64,000 nt of DNA from Sphingomonas edaphi (lineage in GTDB: Bacteria; Pseudomonadota; Alphaproteobacteria; Sphingomonadales; Sphingomonadaceae), in NCBI RefSeq assembly GCF_003583725.1, contig NZ_QXTF01000002.1:404796-468795 (forward strand), given 5' to 3'. Below the pieces are notes generated by a model. That model was given only the letters and a program-made list of their open reading frames with translations, was not told where the DNA came from and made no database searches. Position numbers and translations under genes: made by a program. How positions within the stretch are numbered: position 1 is the first letter of the stretch; the number at the start of each line of letters is the position of its first letter. This document shows, piece by piece, positions 1 through 7,486 of the stretch.

Positions 1-669
1 CTGCTGCTGCCATTGCTCGATCTCGGCGGGTGCAGAGGCGCGGGTTGCATACGCAAGCCAAACCGGCGTTCGCATCGATTGTAGCGCGGAAAGGAGTTGG
101 TCGTCCTCGGGCTGTGGCTGGTCGATCAAAATATCGATCCCGATGGCCTTCGCCCCCATCGCGTCGATGCTGGTCAGCGCACGGGCAAGGATGGCCCGGT
201 CAAGCGGCGAGCGCTTGGCCGTCGCCCGCAACGTATCCTGCGTATAGGGTACCAAGACGATGCGATCGTCCTGAACAATCTTCCGTCCGCGTTCACCGAC
301 GGCTTGACGTAGGTCGAACAGCGCGCGCTCCGCGTCCGTCGCTATGGGAATAGTTTGCCTCGGCTCGCCTGCGCGGGCCGGAAAGTGCCACTCAGCAGTG
401 CCGTCGTCATCCGGTCCGACACTGACCGGGAGTTCCCAGCTGAACCGAGCGAAGAGTACTGCCCAGGCAATAATCAGCGTCGTGGCCAAGAGTCGCGCCA
501 TCGGTACGCGGCGCAACTCACGCATCACGCCTTCCAGCGTCGGCCGATCTTCGTCCTGAAGCGGATCGGGGCCTGCAGCCCATAGGCGGCGCGGCTGGTC
601 CACGCTCAGCGGTTTTCCCAAGACTTGCTGTCTCGCACGACCCTGACCCCCGACGTCCGCGCCGCTCAC
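1..669 (-). CDS. CHASE2-domain membrane protein, N-terminal part (cut by window edge)
   Basis: The minus strand is open without a stop from a GTG at 669 to position 1, giving 223 codons; the rest lies outside the window. An N-terminal cytoplasmic stretch of about 65 residues rich in R, D and Q is followed by one hydrophobic segment (LLATTLIIAWAVLFARF). An extracytoplasmic region with the CHASE2-like stretch SPLDRAILARAL and the core AKAIGIDILID comes next. CHASE2 domains normally precede three transmembrane helices and a cytoplasmic cyclase, kinase or diguanylate cyclase. Which effector is present here cannot be seen. The start is uncertain: no clear ribosome binding site precedes the GTG, and an internal ATG before the membrane segment is possible. 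Confidence 0.7.
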   Translation of the reverse strand, partial: MSGADVGGQGRARQQVLGKPLSVDQPRRLWAAGPDPLQDEDRPTLEGVMRELRRVPMARLLATTLIIAWAVLFARFSWELPVSVGPDDDGTAEWHFPARAGEPRQTIPIATDAERALFDLRQAVGERGRKIVQDDRIVLVPYTQDTLRATAKRSPLDRAILARALTSIDAMGAKAIGIDILIDQPQPEDDQLLSALQSMRTPVWLAYATRASAPAEIEQWQQQ

Positions 670-728
670 GACTCGTCGTGATGATCGCGGTTAACTTTCC
701 GATAAAATCTTTTGCGTCGTGGCGCGAG

Positions 729-1799
729 TCAGAGCTGCGCGGCTTGCGCCTGTGTAAGGGCGAGATCGGCCAACAGCTCCAGCTGTCCGACCATCTGCGC
801 GGCATGGGCGGAGGATGCGTTGCCGCGCGCCAACCGGCCCTTGATGCCATGCAGGATGGCCGCCAGCCGAAACATGACGAAGACCATCAGATAGTCGACA
901 TGGGGCAGTTGGTCGCGGCCGGTCCGACGGCAATAGGCCGTGACATAATCTTCTTCCGATGGAATGCCGAGCGCAGTGAGGTCGAGCCCAGCTAGGCCAG
1001 TGAAAATCCCGGCTGGCATCCGATACATCAATAGGTGGTAGACGAAGTCCGCGGTCGGATCGCCGACCGTGGACAGTTCCCAGTCGAGGACCGCGATCAC
1101 TCGCGGCTCCGCGGGTGCAAAAATCATATTGTCGCAGCGGAAGTCGCCGTGAACGACCCGGGCATCCCCGCTGTCAGCCGGCAGATGCTTCTGCAGCCAG
1201 TCTACCAGTGCATCCATCTGCGGCAGGCGGCCGGCATCATTGTCCTGTACGTACTGCTTCGACCAGCGAGCGACTTGCCGCTCGACGAAGCCGCTGGCCC
1301 GGCCGTAATCCCCCAGTCCGATTTTGTCGGGATCGTAGCTGTGCAATTGGGCAATGGTTGCGTTCATGGCGTCGAAGTGGGCGGCGCGGGCCTCGCGGGA
1401 CAATCCGGGAAAGGACGCTTCCCACACAATGCGCCCATCAACCATGTCCATGACGAAAAAGGGTGTGCCGATGACGTTCTCGTCCTCGCACAGGCCGTGG
1501 ACGTGCGGCACGGGGAACGCCTGTCTGCCGAGCGCGGCCATGACGCGCGCCTCGCGGTCGATGGCATGGGCGCCAGGAAGTAGCTTGCCCGGCGGCTTGC
1601 GTCGGAGGACGAATGAGCGACCTGACGGCGTATCTAGGCGGTATGTCGGGTTGGACTGGCCACCCTTGAACTGGCTGACACTCAGTGGTCCTTCGAAGCC
1701 CTCGACATGTTCCGCCATCCAGTCTTCAAGAGGGGCCAAGTCGAAGCGCAGCCGTTCGCTTACGTCGCGTGTTCCGCTATTCGCTTCGGTACGGTCCAT
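729..1799 (-). CDS. Phosphotransferase family protein (ACAD10/APH-like)
   Basis: About 356 residues with the aminoglycoside-phosphotransferase/choline-kinase fold. A nucleotide-binding N-lobe has GGQSNPTYRL and FVLRRKPPG, the catalytic loop is HGDFRCDNMIF, and the metal-binding DWELSTVGDP follows. The length and the phrase GQSNPTY match the ACAD10-type subgroup, which is usually found near acyl-CoA dehydrogenases and is thought to phosphorylate hydroxyacyl or related substrates. The actual substrate is unknown. The ATG at 1799 is chosen because homologous sequence begins soon after; in-frame ATGs at 1811 and 1835 are possible. The gene is divergent from the phosphoesterase at 1857, with under 60 bp between them to hold both promoters. 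Confidence 0.85.
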   Translation of the reverse strand: MDRTEANSGTRDVSERLRFDLAPLEDWMAEHVEGFEGPLSVSQFKGGQSNPTYRLDTPSGRSFVLRRKPPGKLLPGAHAIDREARVMAALGRQAFPVPHVHGLCEDENVIGTPFFVMDMVDGRIVWEASFPGLSREARAAHFDAMNATIAQLHSYDPDKIGLGDYGRASGFVERQVARWSKQYVQDNDAGRLPQMDALVDWLQKHLPADSGDARVVHGDFRCDNMIFAPAEPRVIAVLDWELSTVGDPTADFVYHLLMYRMPAGIFTGLAGLDLTALGIPSEEDYVTAYCRRTGRDQLPHVDYLMVFVMFRLAAILHGIKGRLARGNASSAHAAQMVGQLELLADLALTQAQAAQL

Positions 1800-1856
1800 G
1801 TGCCAAAGCATGGAAGCGGTTCGGAGCGAATGCAATCAACCCGCGTTCTCGTCTCC

Positions 1857-2708
1857 ATGGCCAGACTAATCCATCTCTCCGACCTGCATTTTGGAGCGCA
1901 TGACGACCGCCTTGTTCGGGCGGTCGAGGATCGCATCGACGAAGTAAAACCCGATCTCGTCGTCATCTCAGGTGACTTTACCCAGCGTGCTCGAACCGAG
2001 CAGTTCGAGCAGGCATGCCAGTTTCTCGAGCGCCTTAAAGCCGCGGGGCATGAGGTGCTCGGCGTACCGGGGAATCATGACGTTCCGTTATACGATGTCC
2101 TGCGACGTTTCCTGTCGCCGCTGACGCGTTATCGTCGCTACATCGACGAGACGCTTTGCCCATTCCACGAACTGCCCGACGCCGCCGTTCTCGGCATCAA
2201 TACAGCGCGGTCGCTCACTTTCAAGGATGGGCGCATTAACAATGAGCAGGTCGCCTACATCAATCAGACCTTCGCCAAAACCCGTGATGCAGCGACCCGC
2301 ATTCTCGTGACCCATCACCCCATGTTCGCGCTTCCGGTCGGCGATGGGCCGGAACTGGGCAAAGCCATTGGGCGGCAGGAGCTTGCGCTGGGCGCGGTAG
2401 CGGATGCCGGGGTCGACCTGCTGCTGGCCGGTCACAACCATCGCGCATCGGCCCATCATGCCAAAGATCTGGTAACCGACGCAGGGTCCGCGCTGGTCGT
2501 GCAGGCCGGGACAGCGACTTCGACCAGACTTCGTGACGAGGAGCAGAGCTTCAACCTGATCGAAACGGGACAAGGCGAGGTGACTGTCGCGGTCCAGGCA
2601 TGGGACGGCAAAGGATATGCGAGTCAGGATGCTACGCGTTTCGTGCGACGCGGTGAGCATTGGGAGACGGCAGGCGGCGAGCAGTTAGCCGAGGCGCCGG
2701 AGGGTTGA
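1857..2708 (+). CDS. Metallophosphoesterase (calcineurin-like)
   Basis: A 283-residue cytoplasmic phosphoesterase with every metal-binding motif of the family in order: DLH at residues 9-11, GDFTQ near 39, GNHD at 72-75, THHP and then GHNH. The architecture matches the small 3',5'-cyclic-nucleotide phosphodiesterase-like group (CpdA/Icc type), but substrate cannot be assigned from sequence alone. The ATG at 1857 puts the first motif at the expected distance from the N-terminus. A longer reading frame runs back to 1707, but that part is antisense to the phosphotransferase and looks non-coding. The gene lies 45 bp upstream of nadC. Confidence 0.87.
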   Translation: MARLIHLSDLHFGAHDDRLVRAVEDRIDEVKPDLVVISGDFTQRARTEQFEQACQFLERLKAAGHEVLGVPGNHDVPLYDVLRRFLSPLTRYRRYIDETLCPFHELPDAAVLGINTARSLTFKDGRINNEQVAYINQTFAKTRDAATRILVTHHPMFALPVGDGPELGKAIGRQELALGAVADAGVDLLLAGHNHRASAHHAKDLVTDAGSALVVQAGTATSTRLRDEEQSFNLIETGQGEVTVAVQAWDGKGYASQDATRFVRRGEHWETAGGEQLAEAPEG

Positions 2709-2753
2709 GTCCGCTCTCCAATCCCGACTAATGCCGCGAAAACAGGAGAGACG

Positions 2754-3599
2754 ATGGACCTGCCTCACTTCGACCTCGGTGACTTCGTCCGCCGGGTGCT
2801 TGCCGAAGACCTAGGATCGGGCGGCGATGTGACCTCAAAGGCAACTATCGACCCGACCGCCCGTTTCACTGCCGAAATGAAATGCCGCGAGCCAATCGTG
2901 GTCGCGGGTCTCGACATCGCTCTTGCTTTCTTCAAGGCACTCGACGGCGAGGTGCTGATCGAGCGTCTAGTCAAGGATGGCGACGCGGTGGTGGCCGGGA
3001 CGGTTCTCTTGCGCCTGGAGGGCAACGCGAGGGCGATGCTCGCCGCCGAGCGATCGGCGCTTAACACGCTGCAGCATCTCTCAGGGATCGCGACCATGGC
3101 GCGGCGCTACGCCGATGAAATCGCGGGGACTGGTGCAACTTTGCTTGACACTCGCAAGACCATTCCTGGTCTTCGCCTCTTGGAAAAATATGCGGCACGT
3201 ATGGGCGGGGCTGAGAACCACCGGATGCGGATGGATGACGGCCTGCTCATCAAGGACAATCATGTAGGCGTGCGCGGTGGCGTGGCCGAAGCAGTGCGCG
3301 CGGCGAAAGCTTATGACAGCGGATTGCAGATCCAGGTCGAGGTCGACCGAATAGAGCAGATAGAACCGGCTCTCGAAGCCGGTGCGCAGCGGCTGCTCCT
3401 CGATAATATGAAGCCCGAAACATTGCGGGAGGCCGTCGCGCTGGTTGCTGGTCGAGTTCCGCTCGAGGCATCGGGCGGCGTCAACCTTGATACGATCCGA
3501 GCAATTGCCGAAACCGGCGTCGATTATATCTCGGTCGGGCGCATTACCCAGTCGGCCCCTGCAGTGGACATTGGGCTGGATTATGTGCTGAGCGCCTGA
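2754..3599 (+). CDS. nadC: Nicotinate-nucleotide pyrophosphorylase (quinolinate phosphoribosyltransferase)
   Basis: Converts quinolinate and PRPP to nicotinate mononucleotide, CO2 and pyrophosphate in de novo NAD synthesis. The 281-residue length is usual for the family. Diagnostic stretches are EDLGSGGDVTS near the N-terminus, ERSALNTLQHLSGIAT, DTRKTIPGLR, HRMRMDDGLLIKDNH (active-site Arg, His and Lys residues) and the C-terminal barrel motif LEASGGV. The start has a good ribosome binding site (AGGAGAG a few bases before the ATG). The upstream pathway genes nadA and nadB are not in the window, so this gene is separated from its pathway partners. Confidence 0.96.
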   Translation: MDLPHFDLGDFVRRVLAEDLGSGGDVTSKATIDPTARFTAEMKCREPIVVAGLDIALAFFKALDGEVLIERLVKDGDAVVAGTVLLRLEGNARAMLAAERSALNTLQHLSGIATMARRYADEIAGTGATLLDTRKTIPGLRLLEKYAARMGGAENHRMRMDDGLLIKDNHVGVRGGVAEAVRAAKAYDSGLQIQVEVDRIEQIEPALEAGAQRLLLDNMKPETLREAVALVAGRVPLEASGGVNLDTIRAIAETGVDYISVGRITQSAPAVDIGLDYVLSA

Positions 3600-3655
3600 C
3601 GCATTTTTTCCGCGCCAAGCGGGCCCTTGCGGCTTATAGGGGCCTCAAACGACAT

Positions 3656-5074
3656 GTGGAGAGGCAATTGTTCAAAGGGTTGAAGCCCATCCTGTATGGC
3701 GGCCGTGAAGTCTGGCCGCTGGTTGAGGGCGGAAAAGGCGTTTCGGCGACCAACCATGCCAGCAGCGGCGCTTGGGCCGCAGCAGGTGGCATCGGCACCG
3801 TGTCCGCGGTCAACGCCGACAGCTATGACCCCGAAGGCCGCATCATCCCGCAGGTCTACAAGTCTTTGACGCGGCGCGAGCGTCACGAGGAACTGATCCA
3901 ATATGCGATCGACGGCGCCGTAGCGCAGGTCCAGCGCGCGCATGACATTGCCGGTGGTAAGGGCGCGATTAACATCAACGTCCTCTGGGAAATGGGCGGT
4001 GCGCAGCGCGTCCTCGAAGGCGTCCTGGAACGCACCAAGGGCCTGGTCGCCGGCGTTACCTGCGGCGCGGGCATGCCCTACAAGCTGAGTGAGATCGCTG
4101 CGCACCACGGCGTTACCTACCTACCGATCATTTCGTCGGGCCGCGCATTTCGTGCATTGTGGAAGCGGGCCTATTCGAAGGCCGCCGAATGGCTGAGCGC
4201 TGTTGTTTACGAAGACCCGTGGCTGGCGGGCGGTCATAACGGCCTGTCGAACGCCGAAGATCCGCGCAAGCCGCAGGACCCCTATCCCCGCGTCGCTGAG
4301 CTTCGTGCCGTAATGCGCGAGGGTGGCATTTCCGACGACGTGCCGATCGTCATGGCGGGCGGCGTGTGGCGGCTGGACGAGTGGAACAACTGGATCGACA
4401 ACCCCGAACTTGGGCAGATCATGTTCCAGTTCGGAACCCGGCCGCTGCTGACGCAGGAAAGCCCGATCCCGCCGGACTGGAAGGCGCGGTTGATGACGCT
4501 CGAGGAAGGCGACGTCCTGCTCCATCGTTTCTCGCCGACCGGCTTTTATTCGTCCGCCGTACGCAACCCGTTCCTTCGCAACCTGGAAGCGCGCAGCGAG
4601 CGGCAGATCGCTTTCACCAAGGAAGCGATCGGTGACCATGCGTTTGAGCTGGACGTAGGCATTGGCACTAAGAAGAATTATTGGGTGACCAAGGGTGACC
4701 TCCAGCACGCCCGCGAGTGGTATGGTGCCGGGTTTACCAACGCGATGAAGACGCCGGACGACACGCTGGTGTTCGTCACGCCGGAGGAAGAAAAGATCAT
4801 CCGCAAGGATCAGGCGGACTGTATGGGCTGTCTTTCGCAATGCAGCTTTTCCAGCTGGGCGGACAACGAGAAGAATAGCACCGGGCGCTTGGCTGACCCG
4901 CGCAGCTTCTGCATCCAGAAGACGCTGCAGGACATCGCGCACGGCGGACCAGTCGAGGAAAACCTGATGTTCGCAGGTCACGCCGCGTTCCGGTTCAAGT
5001 CGGACCCCTTCTATTCGAACGGGTTCGTTCCGACCGTGAAGCAGCTCGTCGATCGTATCCTGACCGGGGCCTAG
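3656..5074 (+). CDS. Nitronate monooxygenase-family flavin oxidoreductase with four-cysteine C-terminal tail
   Basis: A 472-residue protein of the NAD(P)H-dependent flavin oxidoreductase/2-nitropropane dioxygenase family. The glycine-rich start, VTCGAGMPYKL, the EDPWLAGGHNG loop and VPIVMAGGVW are FMN-binding features of the TIM barrel. It is longer than typical family members of about 320-350 residues. The extra C-terminal part contains C389-x2-C392-x3-C396 (CMGCLSQC) and a fourth cysteine at 419, a pattern suited to a metal site or Fe-S cluster. Substrate is unknown. The GTG start at 3656 is provisional: a GGAGAGG sequence lies at 3658-3664 and TTG codons at 3668 or 3680 are alternatives. 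The next gene begins 3 bp after the stop. Confidence 0.8.
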   Translation: MERQLFKGLKPILYGGREVWPLVEGGKGVSATNHASSGAWAAAGGIGTVSAVNADSYDPEGRIIPQVYKSLTRRERHEELIQYAIDGAVAQVQRAHDIAGGKGAININVLWEMGGAQRVLEGVLERTKGLVAGVTCGAGMPYKLSEIAAHHGVTYLPIISSGRAFRALWKRAYSKAAEWLSAVVYEDPWLAGGHNGLSNAEDPRKPQDPYPRVAELRAVMREGGISDDVPIVMAGGVWRLDEWNNWIDNPELGQIMFQFGTRPLLTQESPIPPDWKARLMTLEEGDVLLHRFSPTGFYSSAVRNPFLRNLEARSERQIAFTKEAIGDHAFELDVGIGTKKNYWVTKGDLQHAREWYGAGFTNAMKTPDDTLVFVTPEEEKIIRKDQADCMGCLSQCSFSSWADNEKNSTGRLADPRSFCIQKTLQDIAHGGPVEENLMFAGHAAFRFKSDPFYSNGFVPTVKQLVDRILTGA

Positions 5075-5077
5075 GCC

Positions 5078-5551
5078 GTGAAGCGGGGGCTTTTCATCGC
5101 CGGCTTGCTGACCCTCGCCACCGTGGCGAGCGCACAGGACAAGACGCCACCCTATTGGGCGTCGATTGCATCGGGCGAGGCGATGATGCGCACAGGGCCG
5201 GGGCGCAACTACCCTGGCGTCTGGCTTTACCAGCGACGCGACCTGCCTATCCGCGTGATTCAGGTCTATCCCAACTGGCGCAAGATCGAGGATCCCGACG
5301 GTCAGCAGGGATGGATGCTGGTTACCCTGCTGAGCGACCGCCGCACGGGCATTATCAAGCCTGGCGAACCGCGTGACATCCGGGTACGCGCCGACGGATC
5401 AGCTCCCGTGCGTTACCGAGCCGAGGCGGGCGTCGTCGGCCGCATCGACAATTGCGACGGAAGCTGGTGTCACATCCAGATCGGGAAGCGCGAAGGCTAT
5501 ATCGCGCAGACCGATATCTGGGGCGTCGACGCAGGCGAACAACTCGATTGA
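5078..5551 (+). CDS. Secreted SH3-domain protein
   Basis: A 157-residue protein starting at GTG, three bases after the preceding stop codon, so probably co-transcribed and coupled. Residues 1-19 form a signal peptide ending in VASA. Two bacterial SH3-like repeats follow, the first around SGEAMMRTGPGRNYP and the second around VRADGSAPVRYRAEAGVV. This matches the alphaproteobacterial periplasmic SH3 family (former DUF1058). Such proteins are presumed to bind peptidoglycan or other envelope ligands; no enzymatic residues are visible. Confidence 0.85.
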   Translation: MKRGLFIAGLLTLATVASAQDKTPPYWASIASGEAMMRTGPGRNYPGVWLYQRRDLPIRVIQVYPNWRKIEDPDGQQGWMLVTLLSDRRTGIIKPGEPRDIRVRADGSAPVRYRAEAGVVGRIDNCDGSWCHIQIGKREGYIAQTDIWGVDAGEQLD

Positions 5552-5705
5552 GGCAAAGGGCCCTTGGCGTCTCTGGCTGGCGTTGACCAAAGTCTACGTC
5601 AGCTATTTCGGTGACGCCCAAGCCGGCACGGAGCGCGTTCGGCGCTGACGGCTTGGCATTGGACGCATTGCCGGAGGTCGAATGCATAGCTTGAGCGGGC
5701 ATGCG

Positions 5706-6473
5706 CTAGAACAGCATCCGTCCCATCCACATTGCCATCGCGACCATCATCACATTTTCGGTCAGCGAGACGAAGCCGAGCGGGACGTTGGAAGATCCCC
5801 CGACGCAGGCGCATTTCAATTCGCGCTTGTCAACATAGACCGCCTTGAACACGGACACCGCGCCCTCCAGTCCGATGAACAGTGCAATCGGCACCGACAG
5901 CCAAGTTAGCCGGTCAGCGACCATGAGTACGCCTGCTGCGCCTTCGAGGAATGGGTAGAGGCTTGCGTAGGGCACCCAGCGGCGCGACAGCAGGTCATAG
6001 TTGAGGAACATAGACGAGAATTTCTCAACGTCCTGCAACTTCAGCAAGGCAAGCACGGTCATCGAAAGGCCGATGAACCATTCGCCGGCCCGCACGGTCA
6101 GCGGTGTCCCGAAGACCGATGCGCTGAGCGCCAACGCCGCTAACGCAGTCATCGAGAAGAGCGCGATCACGGGTACATAACTGGTCGTGCCGGTCGGCCG
6201 CACGGCCTTGCCAAAAAATCGGTTTAGCTCGTCGAAGCCGCCGACCCTTTCTCCGCCGATGAAGATTTGCGGCGTTGTGGCCACGCCATGCGTCGCCTTG
6301 AATGCATCGACAGCTTCGCGGGTGGTCAAGTGGCGGTCCTCGACCTGGTAGCCGCGACTTTCGAGCAGGTGCTTCGCTTTCAGGCCGAACGGGCAGATAT
6401 GCCCGGGCATTACCATTCGATACAGCGTGGCCTTCCTCACCATTTGGGATTCGACATATTCAAGCTTGGTCAT
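5706..6473 (-). CDS. Glutaredoxin-MauE fusion membrane protein
   Basis: A 255-residue protein with two parts. Residues about 15-85 are a glutaredoxin fold with a monothiol-type site CPFG (Cys27), the cis-proline motif TTPQIF and GGFDEL. The rest is a MauE/DoxX-like membrane domain of roughly four helices containing ALLKLQDVEKF and a Cys-x-Cys pair (KCACVGG, Cys221 and Cys223). MauE relatives are linked to disulfide or thiol chemistry in the periplasm. The reading frame extends to 6542, but that part overlaps the MerR-type promoter, and transcription would start near 6505. ATG 6473, preceded by GGGAAGGA, is therefore the likely start. Expression is probably controlled by the divergent merR. 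Confidence 0.85.
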   Translation of the reverse strand: MTKLEYVESQMVRKATLYRMVMPGHICPFGLKAKHLLESRGYQVEDRHLTTREAVDAFKATHGVATTPQIFIGGERVGGFDELNRFFGKAVRPTGTTSYVPVIALFSMTALAALALSASVFGTPLTVRAGEWFIGLSMTVLALLKLQDVEKFSSMFLNYDLLSRRWVPYASLYPFLEGAAGVLMVADRLTWLSVPIALFIGLEGAVSVFKAVYVDKRELKCACVGGSSNVPLGFVSLTENVMMVAMAMWMGRMLF

Positions 6474-6511
6474 CGGGGGTCGTCCTTCCCTGTTCAACGA
6501 GTCGGACATGG

Positions 6512-6542
6512 CTTTAGCTCCCGTACCATGGTACGGAGTCAA
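6512..6542 (-). promoter_or_regulatory. MerR-type promoter and operator for the glutaredoxin-MauE gene
   Basis: Read on the minus strand, a -35 box TTGACT (6542-6537) is followed by a perfect 16-bp palindrome CCGTACCATGGTACGG (6536-6521). A -10-like CTAAAG/TAAAGC lies at about 6517-6511. The -35 to -10 distance is 19-20 bp, the abnormally long spacer that MerR activators untwist. Both the palindrome and its position match the mer operator of Tn21-type systems. The start codon of merR lies just beyond the -35 box, so the site may also repress merR. Confidence 0.85.
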
Positions 6543-6544
6543 GT

Positions 6545-6928
6545 ATGGTAGATTTGACCATCGGAACGCTGGCAGCCCAAGCAGGCGTTGGGGTGGAGAC
6601 GGTGCGGTTCTACCAGCGAAAGGGGCTGCTAGCCGTCCCGGCGCGCGCGGGGGGCATCAGGCGTTATTCGACGGCGGATGTCGAACGCATTCGATTTATC
6701 AAGCGGGCGCAAGCCGCCGGGTTTACCTTGTCGGAAATCGCCGAACTGATCGCGCTGGATGCCGGTGAGGACCGGGCGCGGGCTCGCGAACTCGCAGGCT
6801 CAAGGATCGCCGCGCTTGACGAAAAAATTGAAGAACTGAAGCAGGCGCGCGCATCACTGGCCCGACTTGCCCGCGAATGCAGCGAGGCCGGGCAGGGGCC
6901 GTGCCCGATCATCGCGTCGTTCGAGTGA
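6545..6928 (+). CDS. MerR-family transcriptional regulator (two-cysteine variant)
   Basis: A 127-residue regulator with an N-terminal winged helix (TIGTLAAQAGVGVETVRFYQ, then RRYS) and a dimerization helix. It resembles mercuric MerR in length and ends in ARECSEAGQGPCPIIASF. Its only cysteines are Cys111 and Cys120, spaced exactly like Cys117 and Cys126 of MerR. The position matching MerR Cys82 is not a cysteine, so the three-coordinate Hg site is incomplete. It is divergent from the glutaredoxin-MauE gene and shares the palindromic operator. Inducer unknown: a soft metal or a thiol/redox signal would fit. The start lies three bases from the -35 box of the opposite promoter, so the leader is very short or absent. 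Confidence 0.9.
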   Translation: MVDLTIGTLAAQAGVGVETVRFYQRKGLLAVPARAGGIRRYSTADVERIRFIKRAQAAGFTLSEIAELIALDAGEDRARARELAGSRIAALDEKIEELKQARASLARLARECSEAGQGPCPIIASFE

Positions 6929-6934
6929 GGGTTT

Positions 6935-6958
6935 GGCAGCGCTCTCCGAAGCGCCGCC
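6935..6958. terminator. Weak hairpin between convergent merR and lipoprotein genes
   Basis: GGCAGCGCT and AGCGCCGCC pair with one A-C mismatch around a 6-base loop. No strong T-run follows on either strand, so a terminator role for the two convergent genes is only probable. Confidence 0.35.
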
Positions 6959-6968
6959 CGAATGCGTT

Positions 6969-7418
6969 TTACTTGGCCTTCACCGCGTCCGGCGCAGCCA
7001 TATAGGCGACGCGCTTCACGGTCAGTTTTTCGCCCTTGTCACTGGTGGTTTCCATCGATTGGCCGATCTCGACCGGCGAGGTCGTCCAGCAGGTCTCGCC
7101 TTCCTTGTCCATCGCGCTGGTGAAGCAGGCCTTGCCGTCCTTCATAACCGACGTGCCATGGTCGACATGCTCGGTGCCTGACCAAGCAATGTAGTTTCCA
7201 CTGGCGTCGACCGTTTCCATCATCGGCTTGCCGTCCTGAGTGAACTCCCAGGTCGTTTCGTTGAGTTGGAAAGCTGCGGGCGTCGCCAAGTTGGCGTCCA
7301 TCACATTTTCATCCATCGCCATATTTTCTTCGGCGATGATTTCGTTGGTGGTGTCTGCGGGCTTGCTGCACGCGATGAGCGCCAGCACGGCCAGTGAGGT
7401 CATCACTATCCGCATCAT
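6969..7418 (-). CDS. Small putative lipoprotein, function unknown
   Basis: 149 residues (two adjacent ATGs at 7418 and 7415; ribosome binding site GGGAGAG). The N-terminus is a lipoprotein signal with lipobox LIAC. An acidic, methionine-rich linker leads to a compact domain containing the pattern TWEFTQDGKPMMETVDASGNY and two cysteines (ACFTSAMDKEGETCW) that could form a disulfide. Similar small lipoproteins occur in sphingomonads without known function. It converges on merR, and no partner gene is obvious. Confidence 0.75.
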   Translation of the reverse strand: MMRIVMTSLAVLALIACSKPADTTNEIIAEENMAMDENVMDANLATPAAFQLNETTWEFTQDGKPMMETVDASGNYIAWSGTEHVDHGTSVMKDGKACFTSAMDKEGETCWTTSPVEIGQSMETTSDKGEKLTVKRVAYMAAPDAVKAK

Positions 7419-7486
7419 CTCTCTCCCTGTTGTGACGAGGGGAGTCGCGTTAGCAGTTTTCGGCGCCTAGCGCACGAGCCGAGCGG

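Noticed and set aside
1707..1856. N-terminal extension of the metallophosphoesterase frame
   Set aside because: It is antisense to the start of the phosphotransferase gene and has no family similarity; ATG 1857 places the first metal motif correctly.
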